Assembly (NCBI GenBank): GCA_004335835.1 | Contig: RWJK01001608.1 | Span: 1 to 35,371 of the forward strand | Direction: 5' to 3' | Origin: Scenedesmus sp. ARA3 | Taxonomy: Eukaryota > Chlorophyta > Chlorophyceae > Sphaeropleales > Scenedesmaceae | DNA: 35,371 nt | In this document: one piece after another, positions 1 to 11,842 of the stretch | How positions within the stretch are numbered: the stretch's first letter is position 1 | Layout of the letters: every line of letters starts with the position of its first letter | Position numbers and translations under genes: made by a program | Notes under the pieces: generated by a model | What the model saw: the letters and a program-made list of their open reading frames with translations, nothing else | Database searches by the model: none | Told to the model about the DNA's origin: nothing

Positions 1-430
1 GGCAGCAGGGATGCTGAGGAGGCCAGCATGGAGGTAAGGGTTTGAGGTTTGACATGTCTGTAGAGTTTAGCAGCTGACCTGTTCCGTGCCTTTCTTGGTT
101 GTGGACCCTCACCTCCAGACCTGAACCCTGGCAGCAGGGATGCTGAGGAGGCCAGCATGGAGGTGAGGGGTTAGGGGTTGACATTTCTGTAGGGTTTAGC
201 AGCTGACATGTTTTGCGCCCTTTCTTGGTGGTGGACCCGCACCCAGACCTGTACCCTGGCAGCAGGGATGCTGAGGAGGCCAGCATGGAGGTGCGGGTTT
301 AGGGTTTGACATGTCTGTGGGGTTTAGCAGCTGACATGTTTTGCGCCCTTTCTGGTGGTGGACCCTCACCTCCAGACCTGAACCCTGGCAGCAGGGACGC
401 AAAGGAGGCCAGCATGGAGGTGCGGGTTTA
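1..430. repeat. 129-bp tandem repeat, about 3.3 copies
   Basis: Copies begin at 1, 130, 258 and 387 with the motif GGCAGCAGGGATGCTGAGG (the last one reads GGGACGCAAAGG), giving a period of about 129 bp. The array starts at or before the window edge, so its full size is unknown. It lies upstream of the terminal exon at 681 and is probably inside an intron of that gene. No reading frame is conserved between copies. Confidence 0.9.
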
Positions 431-680
431 GGGTTGAGTGACGACTTGGTTTCAAATTTGGGTCTGGATTTCGTTGGCTGAAAACCTGGCAGGTAAGAGG
501 TGTCATATTATGCGCTGTGGCAGGCGATGCAGAAGAGGAGAGGAGTAGTTCAAGGCGTGATGGGTATGCAACGTTGCTGCTGCAGCAGTCAGACACTGGC
601 TGCTGGTGGTGTGCAGTTGTTCTGCTGCTGTTTCTGACTTGTTGCTGGCAAATGTTCTCATGCTGCTCTGCTGCTGCCAG

Positions 681-800
681 GTGCTGCGCGTGCCGCTGGA
701 TGAGTTTAAGCGGATGATGCTATCAGGGGAGATGCTGCTGCCCTCAATCACCACAGCATACATGGCTCTAGACAAACTCAAAGAGGAAGGCCTGCTGTGA
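681..800 (+). CDS. Terminal exon of a gene beginning outside the window (possible Nudix hydrolase)
   Basis: A polypyrimidine CTG-rich tract ends in CTGCCAG and is followed by a 39-codon open frame in phase 0 ending in TGA at 798-800. The peptide begins VLRVPLDEFKRMM, continues SGEMLLPSITTAYMAL and ends DKLKEEGLL. A strand followed by a helix with the pattern L-x-G-x-(L)-P-S-x-T-x-A-x-x-A-L resembles the C-terminus of ADP-ribose or ADP-sugar type Nudix hydrolases, but the Nudix box itself would lie outside the window, so the family is a guess. A closely similar copy of this exon follows at 885-983. No preceding exon with matching phase could be found in 1-680. Confidence 0.6.
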   Translation: MLRVPLDEFKRMMLSGEMLLPSITTAYMALDKLKEEGLL

Positions 801-884
801 CAGTTGCTGTGACAGCAGTTGCAACCTTGTGCAGCAGCAGCATGGCCTTTGGCAAGCAGAGGGAGCAGCCTGCTGTGACAGCAG

Positions 885-983
885 CAACAGCATAAGATTC
901 TGCTGTCTGGAGAGATGCTGCTGCCTTCCATAGCCACAGCATACATGGCGCTTGACAAGCTGAAAGAGGAAGGCCTGCTGTAA
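885..983 (+). other. Second copy of the terminal exon (alternative last exon or echo)
   Basis: After a CAG at 882-884 the frame reads QQHKI, then LLSGEMLLPSIATAYMALDK and KEEGLL, ending in TAA at 981-983. Over the 25 codons from the Ser-Gly-Glu to the stop, nine codons differ synonymously from the copy at 681-800 and only one changes the residue (Thr to Ala); the stop differs as well (TGA versus TAA). The TAA lies inside a TGTAA motif, the usual algal polyadenylation signal. It could serve as an alternative terminal exon; transcript data would be needed to know. Confidence 0.55.
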
Positions 984-3340
984 CAATTGCCCGTTTACGT
1001 GGTTTGAAGGCAGCCGTGGTATCACCTGCGGCGTCGCGTTGCATCACCAGCAGCCGCCTCAGCAAGTCTGCATTGTCCTGCTGCTGCAGCAGCCGTGTGA
1101 AAATGCTGCTGCAGCTGATGTCTGTGGTTCAGTACGTGCTCAGCGTCGTGTGGAACCTGACATGTGCGGTTGTCTGTGGTAGCAACTGCTGCAGCTGTGT
1201 GGTGATGCATGTGCACTGCTGCAGCTGCATCAGCTGCCAATGCTGCATGTTCTACATTTGCACAAGTTCACAGCTAGAATCAAGTTGTGAGAGCAGCAGC
1301 CAATGTTCTGGGGCAGCAGCTGCGTGCATCAGCAGCTGCGCTCAGGCAGCAACTTGCAGCACGCAACTGCAGTTGGTCACTGAATGGTCTGGCTGAAACT
1401 GTAGGCTGGTAGCATGTGGAGTCTGGGCAGCATCTGAACACACAGGGTGTGCTGTGGCTTTTCATTAATCAATCAATCAACTAATCAACGTGTTGCTGCA
1501 GCAACTTCCAGCATGTACTCGCATGCTGCTGTAGGTGTTACTGTGATTACATGGGTAATGTCTGTGTAATGCTGCTGAGTTGGAACAGCGTTGCCTTGCT
1601 TAAGTAATGGAGCAATGCTATTTTCCCCTGCCGCTCAGTGGGGCGCAGGGCTGGTGCTGTCATTGCTTGTGGCTTGCTTTTGGTGTATCGTATCACCAAT
1701 ATATTTGTTAGTGCGGCTGGCATTATAACAAACTGGAGATCGCTGCAGTACGGTTGCTATAACATCTGTGGGGTGCTGTCCCCTGTCCGGACCGCCCCCT
1801 ACATGCAACAGGTACCAAAGTTACCAAGTCATGGCTAAACCCTAGGGATCTGTCCAGCTGCCACAGCACCAAACAACGTGTTGTCACTCAAAGTGAACAA
1901 ACACCCCAAGCAAAAAGGACACCGACTCAATTGATGCATCACGATTGATTGAAAACAGCTGCCCTGCAGCCGCACCCTCTACCAACATGCAGCCGCATAT
2001 GACATGCCAATGCTGCCAATGCGAGAAGCTCTCAACATTCTTGCTCAGCATGCATCCCACTCATGCGATTGCTGCCCGATCCTTCTCCAACCTGTAATCA
2101 TACATGGGCACCAGCAGCCCATGCTGCAGGTGCCAATCGTTGGGTTCTGCTCCCGACGCCACCTTTGAACACACCAACATCACATTTGCTTGCCAACGCA
2201 GCTCCTGAAGCGACCTCAGATGGTTCTGTCAGCCGCAACCGCATACTTTTGGATTGCACAACGTGCATCCCAGGCTGATGCGTTCAGGGGTGCTTGGCAT
2301 AGCAGCCGACTTAACAGTTGGTGATGCAAACGGAACAAGCGGGTGTGTATGCAGGTGTATGCAATCAAGCTCGCATGCAAAAGTGAAACTGCAGCAACTG
2401 AAACAAAACCTGAAGCTGGGAATGATACCACACAAAGATTCTGCCCTGCTATCTCAGGTTTCGCTGCTCAAGCATCAGGCCGTCGTACAGTTACAACGCC
2501 TGAACCTGAAATGATGCCGTCAAGTATCAAGTTCTGCCGCAACCCAAACTATTTGTGTTGTGTAAAGGTTGACATATCTTATAATGTGCATGCATGCATG
2601 TGGCCAGATGGAGCACCAGATAAGCCAACAGACTGAGTTGTAAGGCCACGGCTGCCTGGCTAGTCAGCTCAGCTGAAGCAGAGCATCAGCAGCAACAGCA
2701 GCTACTCCCACCATCAACACTTCCCTGGTGAAAGCCGTGGTGCCACAACTGTAACTTGAAGAAGCCTGTTGTTGTAGTGCTGCAGCTGGCTTGCCAAACA
2801 GTCAGCCATGTTGCCAGAATCAACACCAAGCATGCAACAGCAGTGGCCACACCAGCAACAAGGTGCACTGCAAAGAAAAGGCATCCCTTTAATTGATGCA
2901 TGCATTAGCAGATACTCACAAGCACAGCCACCTGCAACAACGCAGTGCCAGCAGCAGCAGCATGCGGGCAACAGCTGCATGCTCTGCCCTGCTGTCATTT
3001 ACGGCTGTGTCAGCCGATGCAACAACCCCTTCACGACAACTATGCGTATGATCAAGCCTGTACACAGCCTTGTCGGTGCATGTGTGGTGACCTTCAGCGC
3101 TCGTTCACAAAATACATCGCAGAGTGGCTGGCGGTGACTTCTTTTGATCCTCGCTCATTGTTCTGACACTGTGCATGCTTCACAAAAGACAGTAGCAGGC
3201 CACGTGATCTAGGAGCCTCTGAAAGAAACAACTGTGCACCCTTTTCTGCTGCAAGGAGTTTGACTGGACACAGGTACGGCACATCTCCAACATCTCAACA
3301 GCACCACCGAAAATACCAGCGCTGCCCTCAGAAGCAAACA
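984..3340. other. No convincing gene
   Basis: Open frames on both strands here are short, rich in Cys/Ala/Gln/Leu from CTG/CAG-like sequence, and lack plausible splice partners. An AT-richer patch lies at about 1680-1780. Part of the beginning is probably the 3' UTR of the gene ending at 800 or 983. Nothing else is recognised. Confidence 0.6.
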
Positions 3341-3344
3341 GCTG

Positions 3345-3840
3345 CAAGCTGCTGCTGCTGCAGCTGTCACACGTCCTGCATTGCTGGTGCAGCTGCGACT
3401 TCCTGCACTGCTGCCGCAGCAGTCACATCCTGCTCAGCCTCTGCTGCTGTGCAAGAAGCTAGTCATATGCACACATCACCAAGCCCTGCGAGGCACTTCA
3501 CAATGGGAATCGCATGTGCTTTGGCAGCTGCTTGGCAGCATGCCACTTTTGCATGCAAACGCAGAGTGAAACAGCCCATGTACATAGTCGCCTGCATGCA
3601 GCAGTCACACATCATGCACTGCTGCTGCAGCTGTGTCATCCTGTGCTGCTGCCGCAGCAGTCACATCCTGCTCTGCTGCTGCTGCTGCTGTGCAAGGGGC
3701 TAGTCATCTGTACACATCACCAAGCCCTGCTGACGCACTACATGATGCACCATACGCGTGCTCTGGCAGCTGCTCAGCAGCATGCCGTTGTTACATGCAA
3801 ACGCAGACTGACACAGCTCATGTACAAAGTCGCATGAACG
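3345..3840. repeat. Direct tandem duplication of a roughly 240-bp unit
   Basis: The block 3345-3597 recurs, diverged, at 3599-3840. Shared landmarks are GCCGCAGCAGTCACATCCTG (near 3415 and 3653), ACACATCACCAAGCCCTG (near 3471 and 3711) and CATGCAAACGCAGA (3552 and 3794). The offset drifts from 238 to 242 bp, so the copies lie in different reading frames. Because the shift is not a multiple of three and both copies are low-complexity Ala/Ser/Cys frames, I do not read it as coding. Confidence 0.85.
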
Positions 3841-4829
3841 CAAAAGTCCCCAACACCACTAATGCGCAGCCGCAGCTGCCGGCATATGACGATTGCAGAC
3901 CTGAAACCAGCAGCAATGTGGCGCAGTCAGAGCTAAAACATCATACCCTCAGCATCTGGTCAAGTAGCATGCATGGATGGGTGCCAGCAAACCCAAGTAT
4001 CAAACAATCCTAAGCTCTATCAGACAGCCTGTACATGGGAAACAAGGCAACATATACTGGCAGATGCAAACTAGGCAACAATCCACCGCAGCAAGTGCTG
4101 CTGCTGCACCTTCTGCGCAACACGGATGCGGCGGAACCTTCTGAACAACACAACGCAGCGACAGCACCCCCTGATCGATCACTGATATTGACGCTGCTAA
4201 ACAAAGCCAGCAGAGAACCTGTGAGTGCCTTTGGTAGCAGATCCTGCATGAGCGAGCAGTGCAGACATAGCAACGCTCGCCTGTCCTCCAAACCACTGAC
4301 CACATCAGACTCCGGTGCTGCAGCAGCGCTGCTTTAGTTACAGTAGTTCAATGGGTTGCCGGAGTTGCTTTGCCACCAGATATCACACGTTGGGTCAGTG
4401 CTGTCGGTGCAACCTGTAGAGCACAATGAGCAAGGGCAGGCAGGCGGCAGCAGCAGCAGCAGCAGCAGCAAGAAATCATATGTCTGCATGTCATTATGTG
4501 AGAAATTAGTTGCTGGTCACATGCTGCCACTGCAACCCTTTACACTGGTTGAACTGCAAGCATGCAAAGGAGTGCATGCGTACACACGGTCATCAGCGAT
4601 TGCATTTTGAGCCTTGGTGCTGCACATGACAAGCCTGCATACAGCTGCACAGCCGCAAAGTGTGTTCTACTGCGCAGACGACAGCGGCACCTGCACCAAG
4701 ACCATGGCTTGATCTGCACTTCCAGGTCAGCTGCAATGTTTTTTCTGTAAAGGGAGTGAACTACAGACAAGTGCGGCCAATGCGCATGGGCTGCAGCCGT
4801 GCGGCAGCAAAGGCAGACTCATCAAGCTG

Positions 4830-4880
<51 letters not shown>

Positions 4881-5034
4881 GCTAATGAGCTGCTGCTGCT
4901 GCTGCTGCTGCTGCACACATGGCATCCCCGTTTTGAGCCGCTTGCCGGCTCCTGATCGGGGGTCCCGCTTGTTTGAGCAATGGAGTGAATGATGGAATGT
5001 AACGCAACGGATTCTGTAGCCATGGCACCATGTG
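3841..5034. other. Intergenic / 3' flank of the minus-strand wall-protein gene, with CTG arrays
   Basis: There is no convincing coding exon. A GCT/CTG array runs from 4831 to 4879 and a second from 4889 to 4914. On the minus strand a TGTAA motif lies at 4540-4544, about 490 bp beyond the stop codon at 5035, and could end the transcript of the gene to the right; another lies near 4339. A short CAG array occurs near 4446-4470. Confidence 0.5.
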
Positions 5035-5238
5035 CTAGACAGCCCACACAGTGTCTGAAGCACCAAACAACCCACCTTTGAACGTGGCGTCAGGGGGGTT
5101 GGTGGCGGGTGTGCTTGCCGGGTAGGCTCTGTTGAGGAAGCCTGGGGCTTTCGCGCAGTCGTTTGCCGATGCCCCAGCGATGGCGCAGCTGGCCAGCGAG
5201 TGTCCACCTGCTGCCTCGATCTTCACGATGAACTTGTA
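5035..5238 (-). other. Exon 17: C-terminal segment of the wall protein
   Basis: The acceptor CTTCTGGTGCAG precedes a 67-codon frame starting YKFIVKIEAAGGHSLASCAI and ending SDTVWAV-TAG. It continues exon 16 in phase 0. It is less Cys-rich than the repeats and carries one short Cys pair, so it may be a distinct C-terminal cap. No hydrophobic tail for a GPI anchor is seen. Confidence 0.65.
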
Positions 5239-7591
5239 CTGCACCAGAAGGACGGCAATGGATCACATGATAAGAAGCTGACAGTCACACAGCAGGGCTT
5301 GGAGTAGCGTGGCTGTCAGCTGTCAGTACTGGCAATCCAGGACAGCAGGGAGGTTTTTTGCGAGGGGGCATTGGACGATCCAGGTGCATGCACGCAAAGC
5401 ACGTGAAGAACAAAAGGCGATGCCGCAATGTTACTCTGCATCCTGACTTTGCACGGTGCTGCGGACTACACAACGCCGCGCAGTCACACATGCTAGTCTC
5501 AAGTATGCAACAAACAAAAGCTTGGAAGCTGCAGCAGGTGCGTCAGCCGCCAAGATAAAACATCGGACAGGATTCCTGGAGGAAGTGCTGCATGGCGTAT
5601 GCAGGACACACAACGTCACACACCCCACACCCAATGACTGACGTTTCTGACCTGGTGCTTCGTTTTGTTTCTGACAATGCCTGGAGTGGACCTAGTCTTT
5701 GCAGGCTGGCTGCTCGGTTGGTTGCTGACTACCTTGTGCTAGCCTGGAATCACAGGAATGCCATTCCTGTGATTGTACACAGGAATGCGTGCAAGCATGA
5801 TGGAGTAGTGCTCCCTCTCCTTTGTCCTCCGCCTCTTCTTCCAGCCGCTCATGTGGTGTCGATGGCAATGTTCTTATATAACATATATGGCTTAAGATGT
5901 AACATGATGATGACCTAGCACACCCCATCTCGCAGGCTGCCTCACCTGCACTGCGGCAGCCACAGCAGTCGGGTACTTGCTGTTGGATGTGAGCTGCGCA
6001 CACACGCTGAACTGCCCGGTAGCAAATCCAGCAGGGAACTGCACACAGCCCAGGGTGTCAGTAGGCTGGCACAGGCCTAGGCCTGTAGCCAGCGCTGTGG
6101 TTGTCATGTCGCAAATCGGCGTGTAGCCGGATCCGCACGCCGATTTGCTGCGGCAGGCAGTGATCTGGAAGGTATTGCTGATTAGCGGGTAGGTGCTTGG
6201 CGGGCAATTCGTGTTACCAGCCCGCAGGCAGCCTTTCAAGGCAATTGCTGTGAACGTGACTTCGCTGAGTGCATCGGAAGAGGAAGGGACCGTGTAAGCC
6301 CCGGAAGGCAGGACGTTGCTGCAGCTGGCTGGCGATGTAACGCACGCCTCGACTCTCGCTGTCGCGTCGTTGCCAGCCGCTTGCGGACCCCAGAGTTCGA
6401 AAGTGTAACCGGCCGTCCCTGTGTAGCCTCCGGAAGGACAGTCAGAGCTTCCAACAAATGACAGACAGCCGACTGGGGGAGCCGTCACATCGTTGAAAGG
6501 GCGTACCGGAATGAGGGTGTTGCAGCTGCGGGAGATGCTGTTCTTGCGGCATTCGACGATGTTGCCTGCTGTAACACTCGGAGGACCGGTGTTACTGACG
6601 CCCGAGGCGACGAAGAATGTAAAGTCTCCAGGGAACGGCATAAGAATTGGACATGGCAAGCTTCCCAAGTCTGCTGTGCCTGTTGTCGGTGTGTTGAGGC
6701 AGCCCACAATGACCTGCATGCAGCAGCAGGAGGCACGCAATCAGCACTGCTGCACAGTGGATCCCAGATCAAAGGATCAAAGGCTTTGATGCATTGTCGG
6801 CAAGCTACCAGGCGTCCAGCGCCGCCAGCTATGTGTTGCTGCGTACAACACCACGAGGTGTGCATGGCGTCATGACTTCACTTTGAAATTCATGTCGCCA
6901 TGAAATTCAAAATGAACTCCCAGCCGCACTTGTTGATGAAGCAGTCTGTGCACGCAAGCAGGACGCATATCGCCTACAAAAACGACAAAACCCGCTTCCT
7001 TAGAAGATAGATTTAAATGCCAGTGGGCATACATCAGACCATGCAAAGCTTAGATCAGGCGTCTACTGAGTCACTGCCGAGGTGATGGCAGCCGCTTCGC
7101 CGATGCGTACAGGGATGCAAGCACATATTAGACCAGGCGCATTCGGTGTTGCATTGCTGTCACAATACCCTTGCTCAAATGCCACATGTGACAGGATCAT
7201 TCTGCCTCTATGGCGACAGCAGACCATGCACAAATCAGATCAGCCGTCACAGCATGCCACATACATATCTGGGTCACACAGCAACCTGGTCAAAGCAGGG
7301 GCCACTCACTGCAGAGGTGATGGCAGCCACTTCGCCGTTGCGTACAGGGATGCTCTCAGAGGGGCAAGCGGAGGCAGCTTCCTTGTAACAGTAGGTGGTG
7401 AGAGAGGCCGTCAGGGTGCCGCTGCTGGCAGATCTGAAGTAGGGCGCAGCGCTGGGGCACTCCTTGTTGGGAGGTGTGCTGCAGCAGCAGCAGCAGCAGC
7501 AGCGGCGGCAACAACAGAAGAAAGGGTCACGGCTGGCAGATCTGGAGTAAGGTGCAGCAGAGGGACACTCCTTGGTGGGAGGTGTGCTGCT

Positions 7592-7633
<42 letters not shown>

Positions 7634-10600
7634 TGGCAGAACATCATCATCATGTTACCATTTAAGCCATAGCAACGTCGCCATCGGCCCCGCGCCCCAC
7701 AGGAGCGGCTGAAAGAACAGCACGGCAGAACATGTGTTTGGATGTGCAAACAGATGCGACATGATTGAAGCACCATCTTTAAACTGTAGCTATGCATATC
7801 TGTACGGAACAGGCATGCCCATCAGATGTGCTGGCACCTGCTTGTAAAGTAACAACACGCATGCAAGATAACAACAGTGCAGATGTGCCTTTAGTGTACA
7901 GCAAGCTGGCTACCGCAGCACACATGGTGTCATTTTGCCCTGATTTGCGCTGCGCACGCAACAAAGCAAACACCAGCTTGCAGCCCAGGCAAGGAGGCTA
8001 TCAACTCACCATCCGATCTGGTTTGCTGCAGCGATGGTGGCATAAACCGACACCGCGCCCGCATTGCACACCGGTGCTGCAGCCAATGTAGTGTAACACT
8101 CTGACAGCAGCGGCGACCTGCCAGCTCCCGCAGCATACACCGAGTAGGCATAGTTGGATGGGCAGGCTGTTGCAGCAGGATTCATGCAGCCCAACACAGC
8201 TCCAGCCGTGCCCTTCAAGGCGATAACGGAAGCCGAAAACAGCGCAGAGCAGCTGGCATCGCTGCCGCAGCCGATCAGAGAGCCAGATGCATCGTAAATG
8301 CTGCGGCTGCCTACACCTGTGCAGACAGATGACGTGCTGCAGCTGCTGATGGTGCCGGCGGCAGAGTACTGAGCAGTATAGCCGAAGGGGCAGCTGCCGA
8401 TTGAGGTCTTGGCGCAGCCGGCTGGCTGTCCAGAGGCCCCTGTTATGGTCACTGAGTAAGGGGAGGTGCAGCTGGTGGGAGGCTGCACACGAAAAGGTGC
8501 GTGGTGTGAAGGCAGGGCATGTCAGGAGTGTCAGGTGTGTGAGAAGCGCAAGCAAATGTTCAGCAATCTCATGACAGATGGATCAAAAGGCGCAGGGCTG
8601 TGTATGGCAAGCCACTGCCAGGAGGGCGGCACAGCTGGCGGGCAGAGTAGGGGGCGGGTGCAAAAGCATGCGGCAGTTGAGACACGTGTGTGAGGATTTC
8701 ACCGAGTCCAGCAGATGTTTGGAGAGAGATCAGAAACGCATGCAGCATCGGTGATACGGCTGCGCAGGATAAGGCGCAAGGCAGTTTGGAAGTGTGAGGT
8801 GTGAGAAGTGCAATGACTCAAGCAACCACTTTTCCTGTCACAACCTGGCACTCGTCGAGGCTGCGATGCTGCCGAGCAGGAACAGCGGCCACACTCCTTG
8901 TGACAGACTAGAACTACTTTGAAAAAACATAACAAGTAACACGTTTTATGACAGTCTCACCCACCTGGCGGCACTCCTCAATGCTCGCTGCACTGTTTCC
9001 CAGCAGGAACAGCGGAGCGTTGTACGGCGAGGTGTCAACGCCAGCAGCGGCAAAATCTGTGAAGGGGCAGGTAGTAGGTCCTGCGGAGATGCAACCAAAC
9101 TGCGATGCATTGCAGCAAACAAACAATGATAATATGTTGATTGCAGGGCGTGTAGCTTTGTGACGGTGTTGAAATGCACAGAAACAAGGAGAGAGTGTCA
9201 AGAATATGAGGACAGCGCAGCCGCTTTCTGTGAAGGGGCAGGTGGTGGCTGCTGAGAGGCAAAACATCACCGCTCTTTTGCCGCTGTGAAATCAAATATA
9301 CCAGCAGAATCACTGGTGGGAGATGCTGGTGTGTGGTGTGTGAAGATCACCTACGCCAGAGCAGCTCCAATTTCTTTCTAGCTACAGCTATTCATTTTTA
9401 TTACTGAAAACAAACTCACCAGGGCGCTATTTGCCAGCCGCATTGGTACCCTGTACGCCACAATGCCGATGGCGGGCGCGTTGCAATCTGTGATAACCCC
9501 AGCCCTGCACTGGGTGATCGCAAAGCTTGGAGCACCATTTGCAGGGTTTGCAGGATCAATCTGCGCCAGATACGCGAACGATGCTCCCGCAGGACACGGC
9601 GTGTTGAAGTTTGACCGCATGCAGCCCGCTACATTGCCTGTGCCCGCTGAATTCGGGAACACTTCAACGTTGAACGTGCCATACATTGCGGCGTCGCAGC
9701 TGGCGGCGTTGGCTCCTGTCGGCTGCGGAATGCAGCGTACAAGCTTTGCTGCTCCATTGGCATCTGTGCCGTCGTAGAGGGGGAACGTGTACGCTGGATC
9801 TACTGTGCAACTGCACACAAGAACGCACAAAGCAGAAAGGTTTGTAAGTGCACACGTGTCTCAGCAGCGTGAAGCAGCATGCCGTGCTTTAGGGCAGGTC
9901 TTGCATGAATGTGGCTGCAGCAGGGCAGGTGCTGGTATTGGAAACACATTCCTCATCAGCGTTATGGCTTGCTGCAAGTCGCATGCGAGTATAGCACACT
10001 GAGGTCATGGTTGTGTGTGCTTGGGGTTTCAACATCGCATGCTGAAATCACATGTGTGCAGGGATTACATGCAATCACAACCGTGCACCGTGCATAGCTC
10101 TTGTATCACACTTCACACAAACAACTCATATAACAACGGGTGACCAAAGTAAAAGGGAAATATCAACATGATTCATGCCATACCTCGCAGTGTTTGCGCA
10201 GGCTTTAACCGGGCCATCAGCAGTGTCTGACAGGATGACTTGGTTGCAACCACCCCCCTCAGCCGTGCAGCCGGTAACTGCCCCGTTGGCACCGAACTGT
10301 TCATTTGGAAAATCTGCCGGGCACGATAATGCGATGCTGACTTGGCAGCGCTGCACAACGCCTAATGCTGTCTGGAAAAAGATGGGGAAGTTGTTTGGGC
10401 ACGTTGTTTGCACTGCTGTCGTGCAGCCGGCGAGGGCACCACTGGAGGTCAGGAGGGACAGTCCCACCTGGTAGGCAGCGACTGTGCAAAGAAACAGCAG
10501 CAGCAGCAGCAGCAGCGGCAGCAGCAGCAGCAGAAGCAGCGCGGTCAGTAGGAGCGAAGGGTGCAGGAGGCATGCCTTGTAGGGATTGACATGGGATTGA

Positions 10601-11807
10601 CATGAGAGGACACCAGCTGTTACACCAGCAGCACCTTGAGCTATTTTCAAAACCAACAGCTGCGAAAGCGGCAGCAGGAGATGAACAGCAGCCGCACACT
10701 GCAGCTTTGGTTGCAACAGTCTGAGATTGCAGTCTCACGCAGCATTGCATCGACATGCCCACCATTCCACACACCTGAGTACCCGCCACACGTTGTCAGC
10801 CCAACGGGCTGCAATACACAGAAGGTTGGCAGGAGTCCCCCTGGGATCAGAGTAAGCTGGTAGGGTGGCACATGATCCCTGCAATATGAGTCAGCACTCC
10901 AGCAGCCAACCACCTGCTCCTGTGCAGTAACCGCCAATGGGTTCGGCTGTGTTATGGTGACAACCGGGTACTCTGGCGGGCACGCAGGGCTGTTGGTGTA
11001 AGCTCCTGGCGCGATGTAATACTTAATGCAGGCCGTCAGCACTGTTTTTGTGAACCCAGGCTTCCAGTAGCCAGTCGGCAGCTGGCCGGAAGGTGGGGCG
11101 ATGTAGCTTGGGCATGTGGCGAGCACGCCGGCTGGGCCGCATTTGTCCAGTTTGGCCGTGGTCGGCGGCGCATTGAGCGCCGTGGAAAAGTCCAGGAAGC
11201 GGAACGGGAAGTCTGCCGGACACACCGTCGCTGTGTCAATGATGCATCCCAGGACCTTTTCAACGCCGGCTACAAAAGTGACAATCGGTTTGCTGTATGT
11301 GCCGCCCTGGCCGGCCGGCTGTGCGCTGCCATCCACAACCATGCCGCATTGAGACACGACAGTGTCCTTCCAGCAGTTGGTGACTGTCAAAGTGCTGGGG
11401 CTTAGAGCTGTGAAGTAACCATATAGCGGGATGTAGCCCGTCGGGCAGCTGGAATTGAATGCAAGGCAGGCGTCCCTGGTGCCGCTGAAATCAGATCGCC
11501 GGGTGATTGGGAAGCTGAGTGGGCAGGGTGATGTGGCAAGCTGGCAGCCGGCGATCTGGCCGTTTGCTTGGAACTGAGGGATCTGGCCGCTGTCACAGGA
11601 GCCTTGGCTGGGCCTGCAGCAGCAGCAGCAGCAGCAGCAGCGTTGGTACGATACGCATGGAACTGTGGGATCTGGCCGCCGCCGCAGGAGCCTTGGCTGG
11701 GCCTGCGGGCGAGCAGCAGCAGCAGCAGCAGCAGCAGTGGTGGTACAGTGCGTATGGAACTGTGGAGTCTGACTGCTGCCACAGGAGCCTTGGCTGGGCC
11801 CGCGGGT

Positions 11808-11842
<35 letters not shown>

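Larger units (their letters stand above)
5239..5945 (-). other. Intron 16 of the wall-protein gene, carrying hairpin and ATG-tailed element
   Basis: This intron contains a perfect 12-bp inverted repeat at 5748-5774 and, near its 5' end, a copy of the ATG-tailed element at about 5829-5912. No coding exon with matching phase was found inside it. Confidence 0.6.

Noticed and set aside
517..680. Possible exon GDAEEERSSSRRDG before the terminal exon
   Set aside because: It has an AG before and a GT after, but neither frame leaves phase 0 needed to join the exon at 681.
3260..4013. Plus-strand Ala/Ser/Cys-rich frames over the duplicated block
   Set aside because: The two repeat copies are in different frames, there is no splice logic between them, and composition simply reflects GCT/GCA repeats.
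4761..5207. Minus-strand poly-Gln/poly-Ala frames around the CTG arrays
   Set aside because: They are alternative frames over the terminal exon of the wall gene and over microsatellites beyond its stop codon.
5701..5760. tRNA-like box A (TGGCTGCTCGGTTGG) suggesting a tRNA-derived SINE head
   Set aside because: No matching box B and no cloverleaf could be drawn; too weak to claim.
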